Both the position numbers and the translations under genes were made by a program. A DNA stretch of 64,000 nucleotides from Collybia mongolica (Eukaryota > Basidiomycota > Agaricomycetes > Agaricales > Clitocybaceae): assembly GCA_013420905.1 (NCBI GenBank), contig JAAXNY010000001.1:3224001-3288000 (forward strand). The letters run 5' to 3'. Numbering within the stretch: position 1 is the first letter of the stretch; each line of letters starts with the position of its first letter. The notes below the pieces were generated by a model. That model was given only the letters and a program-made list of their open reading frames with translations, had not been told where the DNA came from and did not search any database. This document shows, piece by piece, positions 34,938 through 46,808 of this stretch.

Positions 34938-35149
34938 CAGTGGCTCAAAAAACTGCCCCAATGTTTGTACATTTTTGAAAGATCAATATGGTATGAAGTG
35001 CTGACATAAGCAGGGGACCTGGGGTAATTATGTAAGATACTATGACATCGTGGCTTTCCAATGGACCCTGGATCATGTGATTTGGATCAATACCCATTAA
35101 GCTATAGGCCAAACAAAATGATTACTCATTGGGGCAGTTTTTTGACCCT
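34938..35149 (+). repeat. left terminal inverted repeat of intact Tc1 element
   Basis: The arm starts GGCTCAAAAAACTGCCCC (from the fourth base) and ends GGGGCAGTTTTTTGACCC, so it is palindromic at its own ends. Its partner is 36334-36545. Confidence 0.9.
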
Positions 35150-35164
35150 CTATTAATTTTCTAT

Positions 35165-36184
35165 CTAATACTTTGTATGACCACCTTTTGCCTTTATAAC
35201 TGCTTGTATCCGCCTGGGCATACTTTCTATCAGGTTTTGGCATACCTCTGGTGGAATTTCACCCCACTCTTCAGCCAATCTATCCCACAACTCATGTACT
35301 CCTTTGGGTGGTGTCGGATATTCTTTAAGACGGCGCTTGAGATGTTCCCAAAGGTGTTCTATTGGATTCATGTCAGGGGATTGGGCAGGCCAGCCAAGGA
35401 CTTGAATGTTGTTGTCTTCAAACCACTGTGTGGCCAGTCCAGATGTGTGTTTGGGGTCGTTATCTTGCTGAAAGTAGCGCTCGCCATCCACCATTTCCAA
35501 CTTCTCAAAACTTTCCTGAACTCCACTCTCCAAAATTTCACAGTATTGAACCTTGTCCATGTTCCCCTGCACCTCTATGAGCTTTCCCACTCCATTCCAC
35601 CCCATACAACCCCATACCATGAGGTTTCCTCCTCCTCCATGTTTGACAGTAGGTGATGTTGTTCTATCAGATGGTGGTTCTCCCCTTTGTTTCCAGACAT
35701 AAACCTTTCCATCTGACCCAATCCTATTGATTTTGGTCTCATCTGTCCATAGAACCCTTTTCCAGTCCTCCACAGTCCAGCTTTCATGATATTTTGCAAA
35801 CTGGAGACGCCGGATGCGATGGGCTCGTTTGAGAAGAGGAGCTTTCCTCTTTGTAGCAGCATAAAATTGATTTTCCTTGAGTGCATTTCTGACTGTCTGG
35901 GGTGTGACAGGATTGGGGATGATGCCATTGATGAATTGGGTAGCCTGAACTGCATTATCAAGCTTCCCTGACTTGATTTGACGAATAATTGACTGTTTGT
36001 CACGAACAGACAGCTTGGAGGGGCGGCCACCAAGGTTGTTTTCTTTGTTTCCATCCACATCTTTGCTGATCCTACTGATGGTACCCTTCCCTAGACCAGT
36101 TTTCTCCTTGATTTGACGCTGAGAATAGCCCTCATTGAGGAGAGAAACAACAGTATTGTGCTGAGCAGTAGAAATGGCTTTCAT
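35165..36184 (-). CDS. Tc1/mariner transposase, DD34E
   Basis: The 339-aa ORF is intact. The N-terminal half carries two helix-turn-helix units (AQHNTVVSLLNEGYSQRQI; TISRISKD) with a GRPSKLS AT-hook-like basic linker between them and the catalytic part. The catalytic triad is visible as WTDETKINRIG, QQDNDPKHTS and NPIEHLW, with 34 residues between the second Asp and the Glu, the Tc1 spacing. The enzyme excises the element and inserts it at TA. No stop or frameshift is present and both terminal repeats survive, so this copy could be functional. Start ATG 36184 fits the family N-terminus. Confidence 0.93.
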   Translation of the reverse strand: MKAISTAQHNTVVSLLNEGYSQRQIKEKTGLGKGTISRISKDVDGNKENNLGGRPSKLSVRDKQSIIRQIKSGKLDNAVQATQFINGIIPNPVTPQTVRNALKENQFYAATKRKAPLLKRAHRIRRLQFAKYHESWTVEDWKRVLWTDETKINRIGSDGKVYVWKQRGEPPSDRTTSPTVKHGGGGNLMVWGCMGWNGVGKLIEVQGNMDKVQYCEILESGVQESFEKLEMVDGERYFQQDNDPKHTSGLATQWFEDNNIQVLGWPAQSPDMNPIEHLWEHLKRRLKEYPTPPKGVHELWDRLAEEWGEIPPEVCQNLIESMPRRIQAVIKAKGGHTKY

Positions 36185-36333
36185 GATGGTGGTAAGAGGT
36201 CAAGAAGATGATTGAACCAATTCCAACATGTCAAATTGATACAAATAAAGTCACATGACATTGTTTATTCTTCCCACAGTCCATAATGTTCTTGCATTGG
36301 ATCATAAATGCCAGAATAATGGAAAATAAGATA

Positions 36334-36545
36334 AGGGTCAAAAAACTGCCCCAATGAGTAGCCATTTTGTTTGGCTTATAGCTTAATGGATATTGATCCA
36401 AATCACATAATCCAGGGTCCATTGGAAAGCCACGATGTCATAGTATCTTACATAATTACCCCAGGTCCCCTGCTTATGTCAGCACTTCATACCATATTGA
36501 TCTTTCAAAAATGTACAAACATTGGGGCAGTTTTTTGAGCCACTG
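36334..36545 (-). repeat. right terminal inverted repeat of intact Tc1 element
   Basis: This is an inverted copy of 34938-35149 with about five mismatches that I can see, followed by TA. Confidence 0.9.
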
Positions 36546-36547
36546 TA

Positions 36548-37207
36548 TATAAAATTGTTGAAGGAAAAAAAAAAAAAAAATGCAAGTAAATAATTTGGAG
36601 GCCATGTTGTTGCTCCCTTTGTGAAGTTAGGGAGGGACCCCTTTAGTATAACACATGGGATTGGGGAGTTTTTTGTGGTTGGAAAAGAAAAAGGAGTGGA
36701 TGAAAGTCCTTGGGCATGAGGGCCAGAAACTACATCACTAACTGGGGTCTGGCTTGGATAAGTCTCAAGAGTGATGTTTTCCTTGAAAGTGCCAGAAGGG
36801 GGGCAGGGTGCTTCTAGCCAGTAGTGGGATGGAGGGGCCCCCTAAGTTTGACATTAATTATTGGTACAACTCATTCTAACAAAGAAGCACTTTGAAGCAG
36901 CACAGGCTGCTTGCTATCTTGTGGTCTGCTCTCACTATATCCCAATCCTTGTTGAACACACCATGATCAGGTGGCCAAAGAGTTGTTATATGGTTAGCTA
37001 TACTGAAGGAATGTCATGATGAGTGTGGTTGTACAATAAAAACATGCTAGTGGTGAAGATGATGTAATCTATACAATAGTTGATGCAGGGAATGTGGTGA
37101 TGTATATGCAAATAGAAATCCGGTGGTGAGGTGTACATACATGGATACTTTATTGGTTGAGACAAAGAATAGCCTAATTCTATTAATTATTGAACGAGAT
37201 TTCCGAC
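36548..37207. other. boundary spacer between repeats and gene island
   Basis: This is AT-rich, with a 16-17 base A run at about 36563. I find no ORF with coding character and no repeat that matches elsewhere in the window. Its right part probably carries the 3' UTR of the phosphatase gene. Confidence 0.5.
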
Positions 37208-39364
37208 CTATAATGTTGGCATCCGCGCCAGCACTGGGGGTGAAACAACAGCCACAACAACCGAAATATCTACCATGCCAATCAACAAAAGACACAGGAG
37301 AGGCACTCAAGCAAATACTCACCATCACGCTTGCCCCCTCTGAATGCCTTGCCCAATTCCTTAGCGCGACGCCCGAACGGTGTTTCATCCCAATCTTCGT
37401 CTGCTACATTTCTCGAATTTGGGGATCGGAGCCACGCTGAACCCACGTCACGATGATCACCGTACCGTCGTTCAGAAACCCGCTTTGCGCGAGAGCAGAG
37501 TGCTTCCGATAGTTTTGCCGCGAGAGAATGTCTTTGAAGAAGCGACGTGATGGACGAAGGGGCTATTGTCGAAATCGTAGGCAATGCTGTGGGGGGTTCC
37601 GATGGTGATGCACTCGCTGATGGAGAGCGGGACAGCGGAGGTGTGGGCAAACCCGATGGCGATTCAGACACTGTAGCCACCACACCAGCACTCAGACCCT
37701 TGAACCTCAATACTTCATCCAAAACCTCTTCATCCCATAGATTGTCACTCAGCCCATCTGATGCGAGAACCAAGATATCGTCCGCTTGTACAGGAAGTGT
37801 GATGACTCGTGCTGTCGTACTTGGGGTGATGAGGTTGACTGGTGATGCGTGATTTGAAGGTGAGGCAGGACGAGGCAAGGGAAGGGAAGGGCGTTGCGCA
37901 TGAGTTGGTATCGGCGAAGCTGGGAATGGTGAGAAATGTGTGGGGGACGCCTGGATATATAGATTCCTGGTAGGAGGGTTGCTCGGAAACCAAGGTGCCA
38001 GTAACGTCGATGTGTCCTCCATCATAATGGGGGATGCCCTTGCCTTTCCTTCTGGCGATGATGATCGGGAGAGTGGTGGTGGAGATAATTGGACTGGAGT
38101 ATTGTACTGGAGGGATGCATAAGTTAGTTGGGAAATTGAAAGGGATAGAATTACGACATACATCCCACCACATTTCCTCACTTCTCCATACGATATCATC
38201 GCCGCGCACTAACATTCCCATACAGTCACCTATCTGCGCAATCTTGAGGACAGGAGTCGGTTCGGGATCAGGCGCTTGAGGCATCAACTCTGGTGAAGTA
38301 TCTGTGGCTAGGACCGTAAATGATGTGGACGGATGAGAGGGGGTAATGAGCAAGGGTAACATACTTCGTGGGTCTATGGCGGAAGGAGGCTCGGATGGCT
38401 TATCCTCCTCTGCCCAGTCTAAAGCCGCGACCATGACGGTTGCGCCGCCCAAGACGACTCGCTCTCCCGTCTCCTGATGGACATGGCCCTTCCATGTACG
38501 CTCATACGCCTGCTCTAATACTTGTAAAATGTCGATTCCCTCCTCGAGGTCTTCTAGATGAGATTCTAATTCTTCTTGCAAGTCGGATTGTGAGTCGAGG
38601 GGTTCGGTAGATTCATCTTCTTGGAACGGAGACTCATGAGAAGGGAGTGGGACATGTGAGGAATTGTTCTGTCTTTTTATTTTCAACTCGTCAGAGACGC
38701 AATGCATCATACGAGTGGCAAACATAGCACTCGGACTGACGCCTGCACCCATTCCAACGTTCTCAGGAGTGACGGGAGGACGTCTAGCGCTGGCCCTTGC
38801 CCAACCACCAATACCATCAGCAACACCGATGGCATCGTCGCGCACGAAATATGCGTCCTCGCCGATGGGGACAGCGAGATCAAGGCCTGGAAGCCTCTGG
38901 ACTGCAGGCGAGTGCTTTTTGGGGATACCATAGGCACCCGTCTCCAAGGTGTAGCGTATGCGGGGAAGACGCTTTCTGCGGGCGCGGCGATGTGCAGAAT
39001 CGGAATCTCTGGCTGGAGAGGATTGCGGGAAGATGAGTGCATTGGAAAAGCCGGGCACGATAGGAGGAGAATAAGGAAGGGAGAGAGCGAGAGACTGGAG
39101 ATGGGATGGGGGTGGCTGGGAGGGTTGGGGTGCAGGGGTGAGGGCGAGGGGATTGGGAGAGTTGTGGTGCTGTTGATGCTGTTTTGGTTTTGGGGGAATA
39201 CGAGAGGACGAGGAGGGAGTATGTAATTGAGGACCAGGGGGTGGTGGAGGAGAGTCGAAAATAGTCAGCGAATTTGTGAGGGTGTAGAGAGAGGAAGAAT
39301 GAGAACCAGAACGAGGACGAACAGCGTATACAAGCCGTTTTGGGAGAGGATGAAATGTTTTCAT
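37208..39364 (-). CDS. PTC7: PP2C-type protein phosphatase, Ptc7-like
   Basis: Three exons join in phase: 39364-38162, 38106-37323, 37269-37208 (682 aa). The introns start GTATGT and GTGAGT and end CCAG and GTAG; the first contains CTAAC. Metal-binding motifs of the PPM family are present: GEDAYFVRDDAIGVADGIGG, then QIGDCMGMLVRGD, ASDGLSDNLWDEE and GKRDDISVVVAVV. The order and the W-x-YNTPVQLS region fit Ptc7/PPTC7, a Mn/Mg-dependent Ser/Thr phosphatase of mitochondria (coenzyme Q regulation in yeast). The N-terminal 130 residues are Pro/Ser-rich and basic, compatible with a targeting leader. Unusually long inserts separate the motifs, so it is twice the usual length. Function is inferred from the family. 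Confidence 0.85.
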
Positions 39365-39382
39365 TGAAAATGAAAAATGAGA

Positions 39383-39595
39383 TTGAGGGTAGGAGGAGAG
39401 GAGAGTTGGAGGAGAGGTAGGTGGAGGAGAGGAGAGGAGAGTAGAGTAGAGGAGAGTAGAGTAGAGGAGAGGAGAGTAGAGCAGAGGAGAGGAGAGTAGA
39501 GTAGAGGAGAGGAGAGTAGAGTAGAGGAGAGTAGAGTAGAGGAGAGGAGAGTAGAGTAGAGGAGAGTAGAGTAGAGGAGAGTAGAGTGCAGTGCA
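39383..39595. repeat. GAGAGGAGAGTAGAGTA microsatellite
   Basis: About 200 bases consist only of AGGAG, AGTAG and GAGAG words: a polypurine/TAG tract 20 bases upstream of the phosphatase start codon and 250 bases upstream of the mucin gene. It lies in the shared divergent promoter. Confidence 0.9.
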
Positions 39596-39845
39596 GTGCC
39601 CGGTCCGTCCCGATTCCGATCATGTGATGCAAGTGGCTGTACATGTTGATCAAACAGTGTTCCATCTTTCCCAACAAGATGTTGATCATGATCAATGCTA
39701 TATACCAAATTCCTCTTAAATTCCTCACTCGCCACAATGTACCAACTCTTCAAAGCCAAGATACATCGCCATTTAAAGGACATTTGGTCTTACCCCCCAG
39801 CCCTTGTCCTCCCCTTCGAAACCCCTGCTTTTCCGGTTCACCAAC
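39596..39845. promoter_or_regulatory. divergent promoter region, phosphatase and mucin
   Basis: This is unique sequence between two start codons facing away from each other. GATCATGTGATGC and TGATCATGATC palindromes lie near 39618 and 39686. No defined factor site is claimed. Confidence 0.4.
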
Positions 39846-42097
39846 ATGCATTCGTCTCGATTCCCCCTCTTCATTGCACTCTCCATCCGTCTCTTCACTT
39901 CCACCAATGCAGATCGTCACCCTTCCCTTCGCAACGACAACGTACTAAACCTGCACAAAATCGATGGCAGAGGTGAGCAACCTCGATCAACATGTTGCTA
40001 ATATTTTTTTACATTATATACCTGTCCGACAGATCTCGCCCACGCCCACGCCCATCCTAATCCTGATGTTCGCCCACACAACACTGCTGGTCATGTACCA
40101 CCCCCTTCTAGCAAACCAAGGCAAACTGGAACAAGTACCAAGACGTCTCCAACCAAACCGCCGATTTCCAGAGTGACTACAATTAGTACTACTGAAGCCC
40201 CGACCACCGCCACACATCACCACCACATCTCTGGTACCACAATCCCTGCCGGTACCAAAACCAACCCGTCACCTACTACTACCCCATCTCAAGTCTCGAC
40301 TACTACTACTACCCGGCATCCCCATCCCCACCACCACAGCTCTGGTACCAAATCCAACCCGTCAACTACTACCCCATCTCAAATCTCGACTACTACTACC
40401 CGGCATCCCCGTCCCCACCACCACAGCTCTAGTACCAAAACCACCCCGTCACCTACTACTACCCCATCTCAAGTCTCGACTACTACTACCCGGCATCCCC
40501 ATCCCCACCACCACAGCTCTGGTACCACAATCCCTACCAGCACTAAAACAATCTTGCCTTCTACCAGTACTTTATCTCAAGGTTCCGAAACTACTACCAA
40601 GAGTACCGCAACCCTCACCCCAACTGAAACTACATTGTCCTCTACCGGTTCTTCGTCTCCTCCCACTTCTACGAGGACTACAGATTCGTCCGGACCTTTA
40701 CCTACTACTCGTCCTTCAGGTTCCCCAAGTACCATCCTGACTGTCTCTGTGTCTGTGACGTTACCGTTGCCAACCCTCACACTCACGAATAGCCCCGATG
40801 TGCCCAACTCCAGCCATATTTCTAGCCCCCAGACTTCACATACCATTACCAGCATAGTCACCACCGAGAACCCCACCGACACAACCATCACAAAGACTAC
40901 TCCCTCCACAGCCTCTTCATTGTCGATTACTGACACAAATTCCAACACAATCACTTCCCTCCCCCTTCCCACTACGATCCACAGTTCCACAACTACTACA
41001 TCTATATCCACTCCCCTCCCTCCCTCTGTCTCCACACCTTCGGCCAATACAACCACTCCTGCCGACCCGCCTATCACAAATTCCACCCTTACTAATCCGC
41101 CTCCTACAACAACATCCACTACAGTTCCAAATAATACTTCCTCCAGTATTTCTATCAGTTTCCCAAACGGCCCAGAACCGAGTTCAATCGTACCCGCGAA
41201 TCCAAACACGACTTCCATTCAAGCATCCTTGACAACCCAAACCATCGCTTCCGAGTGGAATTTCATCACTACAGCGACGACACTAGTGCTTCCGTCGACT
41301 ACAGCTAATGCACCCACCGCCACACAACCTACACAGGTTACTCAAACAAGTTTGTCTGGATCTACGGCATTGTCAAGTCCATTACCCACGCCTCAACTTC
41401 CAGACATACTCCCAGCTCTGATCTACCCCAACAGCACCGTCATCAGAAATCCAGACAAGACCATTTATTCAATCATTGGTATCCTTTTCGATCAGCAATT
41501 GAACTGGCCATTTGTCGTAACGAGTGAAATATCCGCGAGTCAGATTTTTGCTTATATGCCAGCAATCATCTCCAGGCCGTTGAACTTGGATAATAGTAAG
41601 CTGCTAGCAACCCAATGCTTTCGGTCAGTCCAACTTACCCATCTGGTTACAAAGCTTTTCGGATCACAACCTACGCTTTGCGAGTGTATGTCCCATCATC
41701 CTATAAAGGCCCTGCAGATAGCGATAAGCTTGGAACACTGTGGTTGGGATATATTCCTACTGACAAGATTGATGACCTTGCAACCGCCATCAAGGCCAAA
41801 CAATCACTATTTTACAACGGACCAGATAACATTGCACGCTCGCTCGCCAACCATGTCAATTCGGCCTTCCCCATCGACTCCGTACCAGATCCAAACAGTT
41901 CGCCCTCGGATAATGGCAAGCGATCACCAAATATAAATATTATCATCGGCGTCGTGGTAGCGCTTGGGACGGTCGTGATTTTGGTGCTAAGTTTCCTCGT
42001 CTACCGATCACTCAGAAGTCGAAACACCCACCAAAGGCTGACCGATCCTGCTCCTGACGCTGGTGGGTTCATGTTCGACACTCATGGAAGGAACTAA
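39846..42097 (+). CDS. MSB2: Msb2-like signalling mucin, single-pass membrane protein
   Basis: The exons are 39846-39972, 40033-41595 and 41655-42097 (about 710 aa), all in phase. A signal peptide is visible (FPLFIALSIRLF). A Ser/Thr/Pro-rich region of about 480 residues follows, beginning with three His-rich tandem units (PSQVSTTTTRHPHPHHHSSG). A conserved extracellular domain then reads LNWPFVVTSEISASQIFAYM ... TTYALRVYVPSSYKG ... LGYIPTDKIDDLATAIKAK. Next come a membrane segment (NIIIGVVVALGTVVILVLSF) and a 40-residue tail. This layout fits fungal Msb2, the surface sensor feeding Cdc42/MAPK signalling in filamentation and infection-structure formation. The last intron ends AAAG, less usual but the only in-phase choice I found. 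Confidence 0.7.
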
Positions 42098-42561
42098 TTC
42101 TATAAATATAAATTAGGCAATGCTAGGATTACACCCTCGATGCGCCAGAGTAGTCGTATCACCCAAATACCCGTGCCTATATTGGACTAAGGAATGTGGA
42201 TTCTTGTTTCCTCATGTGAAGACACGTAGTTTGTAAATTTGTACTTCCTATCCTGAGTTATGAATGCACTGTTAGATGTACTTAATTACCTTTGTCAAGA
42301 AATATCCCGCACGGCACCTCCATTTACCGACTACTGGGTTGTACCGCATCTTAGCTGGACCGGTGATCGATCCCTCCATTCTATGAGCCAGTTATATCGA
42401 GGTTTCGTCTCTTTTATAACGCCTGGTCACGAGTCTATAGCCTGGAAGTGCTATCTAGCGTTCTTTGCGGTCCATCCCTCAATGCAGATTGGGCATCACC
42501 ATCATTTTGTGTTTCAATCCCCGGTCGACCTTGAATATATTCATCCTTCTATCTATAGCTT
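42098..42561. terminator. convergent 3' spacer
   Basis: The region lies between two genes that end toward each other. AATATAAATTAGG just after the mucin stop may act in polyadenylation. A 135-codon plus-strand frame across it overlaps the last exon of the synthetase and is not convincing. Confidence 0.4.
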
Positions 42562-45500
42562 CTATTTCAACTGCAAAAACATGTCTCTTGATGACTCAAG
42601 CGTCAAAATTTCCGCTTCCAATGTTTTGCGCTACATGTCAATGAATGAGGAACCTTGTCGAAAGTAAAAGCCATCTCATACCTTATCTTCATTGACTAAT
42701 CGAACTGTTTCGGGTACAGTATCCGTGTAATCTCCCTGCCCCTCCACCTTGAGGATTTTTCCTAAATTTAACCTTGCCAGATCGAGTTTCTTCTCGCATT
42801 TTGCTATCTCCACATCTAAGTCAATGAGTCCCTGGCATCCAAACATGTATAGTTGCCACTTCAGATGATGAAGAATGACTTACCCGCACCAGAGTATGTA
42901 CTGCAATAGTTGGTGTCACAACCCCTCCTCCACATCCTGCTGGAATCTCCTTCAACTCCCTCACCACTTTTGCACTCTTGCAGCCCTTCGTGAGCGCCAC
43001 GATGGTCGGTAGTTGAGCTTCGAACAAAGTCGCCTCCTCGTTAGATTGTATGTGAAAGAATACTACCCGTGATGACACAGATTTGACGTCTGCAATGATA
43101 CCTATGTAAACGAATCACTTACACTGGATGTCATTTTGAAGGTTGTATGAAGCCGCTAGCGATCGGCCAGCCTTCAAGGCTGAGAATACAAGATCAAACT
43201 GTTTATCTGCGTTCTTGAATACAAACATATTATCCTTGAAGTATTCGATGATGATCAGCAAGAACCAAATTGGCCACAGATGATATAACTCACAAACACA
43301 GGAAAACGAGAGACCATGATTGAAGGGGTCGAGTCATTGGGCCTCCTAGGCAGACGCTGCCATAGCTCCTCTGTGACGAAGGGCATAAATGGGTGCAGGA
43401 GACGCAGTCCATGATCAAGACAGGTGTATAGTGTCTGCTGAGCCGATTTCCGCGTCGCAACCGGGGCGAATTCATCCGTCATAGGTTTCATTGCTTCCTA
43501 ACACAATGTTAGTATTCTGACCAGAATATGAGAGTAGCTGACTTTACTATATAGACATCGCACAGCTCATACAACCAGAAATTGTATGCAGCTGTCGTGG
43601 CGAGCATAAAGTTGCGATCAGTGAGAGCAGCATGTATATCCCTGGCAGCGATGTTTAATTTGTGTAGAATCCACTGCTCGACGAGGCTCTCGTTCCCAGT
43701 AGGCTGTTGGATTACAAAACATGAACGAAGACTTTATTTCCGGGTACTACCAAGTTACCTCGAGGGAAGATTCAGGGACAAACGATTCATCAAGTTTGAG
43801 CATACCAAACTTGGTAGCATTGAAGATCTTGTTACAGAACTTGCGATAGCCTTCCACGCGCAAAATCTCGAGATTGATATCACGGCCTGGTTGGTAAATA
43901 CAAATTTAAAATGAAAAAAAAAAAGACAAAAATAGAGCACCCACCTCCGCCAGAATAAGCACAGAGCGCAAACCTGAGAGCATCCGTTCCACACTGAGGT
44001 ATGCCCTTGGGAAAGTCCTTCTTTTGTCCAGCTTTCGCTTTAAGAATCTCCTTCTCATCTAGGTTTCCTTCATACAACTTTTCGTGAAGCGCCTCCAGAG
44101 ATAACCCTTGGATGACATCCAAAGGATCGATAACATTTCCGAGTGACTTGCTCATCTTCCGACCATGTGCATCGCGAATCATCGCATGACAAAGAACTTC
44201 ATTGAAGGGGACCTTGCCCGTGAGTTTGATGCCTAGCAATACCATGCGTGCAACCCAAAAAAAGAGTATGTCCCAGCCAGTCTCTAAAAGTGATGATGGG
44301 TAAAACTTCTGTAAATCTGCTGTCTGAGAAAAGGTAAGGATATGTTGTGTGGGTAGATAGATTATCATACGTTTTCAGGCCAACCCATGATTGAAAAGGG
44401 CCAGAGACCGGAAGAAAACCAGGTATCCAAAACATCTTCATCTTGCTCAAGGGTAAACTTCACACCAGCTGCAAGCACTGAAGCACGCTCCATAGCCTCC
44501 TCACGCGTTCGGCCAACAACCCAATGTTTGCCGTCATTTGCCTATAATATGCGTTAGTCGACTAGAGATCAGGAATTCGAAAGGGGCATAACGCACGTCT
44601 TGCTCCTCTCCTTCTATCTTGACAAAATACGCTGGGCAGCGATGGCCCCACCAGAGCTGTCGAGATATACACCAGTCTTGGATACCCTCTAACCATCGAT
44701 ACCAGTCGTTCTCAGACTGCTTGGGCGTAATCACTAACTCTCCTGCTCGGGTACGCTGGTTGCAAGGGCGACGTTGTGAATTGCGAAAAAAAAAATGGAA
44801 ATGTGGAATGGCCAACCTTCACCGCTTCTTCCGCAAGTGGCTGGCAGTTTACCCACCATTGAGGCTTCAACACTGGTTCAATTAGGTCCCCGGACTTGCT
44901 AGTTATTGAATATACAGTGTTTAAACAATATCATGGCATATGGGATTAGTGCACTCACCTGCAGATTGGGATTTGCATAGGATTGTCCTTCGTCTCGATA
45001 TATAATCCAGCGTCTTTGAGTGCCTTGACAACCTCTACCCTTGCATGGAATCGTTTCATCCCCTACATCACACATGGGTAGAGGCTCAGGAGAAAGTTGA
45101 GACGAAGGCACACCTTGAAGCGCGGTCCAGCATTTGAATTAAATGTTCCATCATCGTTCAAGATATTCAAAAACTCCAGTTTATGCCTCACTCCAACCTC
45201 ATAATCATTCTGGTCGTGAGCAGGGGTGATTTTCACAGCACCAGTACCAAATTCCATGTCCACTGCGATTGCATCCGTCACAATCGGTAGACGACGATCA
45301 AGGAAAGGATGCCTGGCAAATTTCCCGTGAAGGTGCTATGAGAGGAAATGGCTGAGAATCCTATGAGACACAATCGAGACCACCAACCGTGTATCGAGGG
45401 TCATCGGGATGTACGGCAATAGCAGTGTCGCCCAACATGGTTTCCGGCCGTGTCGTCGCCACGATGATCCTCTCATCTGAAAACCGCAAAACAATATAAA

Positions 45501-46808
45501 TTGCGTGTCCTTGTTCCATGCATGTACAAATAACCCTACCTGAACCTTCTAAAACATACGCGAAACTTGTGATAACGCCAAACTCAAACTTTTCCTTCAT
45601 GTCGTACCCAGGGACATTCAAAAAAGTTCGTCCAGATAGTTGCTTCTGCTCCACTTCCAAATTCGAGAGGGTTGTGTTGAGCTTAACACACCAATTCACC
45701 AGTCGGTTTGCACGGTAAATAATGCCATCTTCGTGAAGTTTGCAGAAAGTTTCGATTACAGCTTTTGAAAGACGCTTCGAAATGAAGGAATTAGAATATA
45801 GCTATCAATTATGTGATTTCCAAGACTGACCTCATCCATGGTGAAGGCGACCCTATCCCAGTCATAACTACCCCCAAGGCGATGGAGCTGATTTGTAATT
45901 CGACTTTGATACCTGTGAGTATAGATATTAGATGCAACCCACACTGAAAGGTAAGATGACCCTCGCTCACTCGTCTTTCCAAATTCCCACAGTTTCCAAA
46001 AACTTTTCCCTTCCAAGGTCATGTCTTGTTTTGCCTTCGGTTTTATAAAGCCGTTTTTCAACCACACTCTGCGTTGAAATCCCAGCATGATCAAATCCTG
46101 GGGCAAAGAGCGTCGTTTTTCCTAACATTCTGTTCCTATATGACATGACTCGTAAACCAAGGTGGGTGGTGTGTCGAAAAGTACACTCTTACCATCGAAT
46201 CAAGCTGTCCTGGATCGCGGTGGTTAAGGCGTGACCGATATGCAGGCTTCCTGTAACATTGGGGGGAGGTGCCGGAATTACAAACGTTGCTTTATCAAGT
46301 CCACCTGCCGGTTGAAAGAACCGGCTAGAGACTTCCGGTTTGAAGAACCCTTGGGCTTGCCACCAGTCGTACCACGACGACTCAATCGCAATAGGATTAT
46401 ATCCTAGAGCCATTGGCTGAGAAAGGTCTGGGGAATATGTTAGCATGCAAGACCGTGAACGCGACTCGGATGGGTGACGCGACACGTGAAATGGAAAATA
46501 GCAGACCTTTTTTCTCTCCTTTGGGAGTTATATTCACGAACGGTGCGTCAAGTTCCTGACCATTTTTCTTCGGTTTCTCATTCTTCTCTCCTTTAACCTT
46601 ATTCTCCGATCCACCCTTGGCTGCCTTCGCAGCAAGCTTTGCCTCCTTCTCTAATCGTTTAGCCTCTTTCTTTGCTAACGGTAATAAGCACTTTCAGAAG
46701 GAATTGACCCAAGATCAGTACAACCTACAAACCTGCACTTTTTGAATTTGGGTCTCGGACGCCACTGGAAACCCCTGAAGTTGGATCCAGTGTCGGAGTT
46801 TCGGACAT
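42562..46808 (-). CDS. VAS1: valyl-tRNA synthetase
   Basis: About 19 exons assemble into one class I synthetase of a little over 1,000 residues that charges tRNA-Val, in yeast serving both cytosol and mitochondria. The first exons are 46808-46733, 46674-46507 and 46427-46193; the last are a segment ending at 42682 and 42630-42562. The N-terminal part is Lys-rich. Landmarks in order: [16 protein letters not shown] (HIGH motif), [16 protein letters not shown], the editing domain with [20 protein letters not shown] and [60 protein letters not shown] (KMSKS loop), the anticodon-binding region with [16 protein letters not shown], and a C-terminal coiled coil ([15 protein letters not shown], then [20 protein letters not shown]). 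No broken motif was found. Middle exon edges were not each counted to the base. Confidence 0.95.

Larger units (their letters stand above)
34938..36545 (-). mobile_element. intact-looking Tc1/mariner element, 1608 bp
   Basis: It is bounded by 212-bp inverted repeats (34938-35149 and 36334-36545) beginning CAGTGGCTCAAAAAACTG, which I read as nearly identical (about 5 mismatches). TA lies on both sides (34936-34937, 36546-36547), and one intact transposase ORF lies inside. It is related to, but distinct from, the element at 13816-24399. Confidence 0.93.

Noticed and set aside
38880..39783. Long Leu/Ser/Tyr-rich minus-strand frames over the microsatellite
   Set aside because: The GAG/TAG repeat is open in several frames; the phosphatase frame fits the start region better.
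40577..41218. 213-codon Val/Gly-rich minus-strand ORF
   Set aside because: It is an antisense shadow of the Ser/Thr-rich mucin exon; the codon pattern explains the lack of stops.
42260..42667. 135-codon plus-strand ORF
   Set aside because: It overlaps the last exon of the valyl-tRNA synthetase on the other strand, which is supported by family sequence and splice phase.
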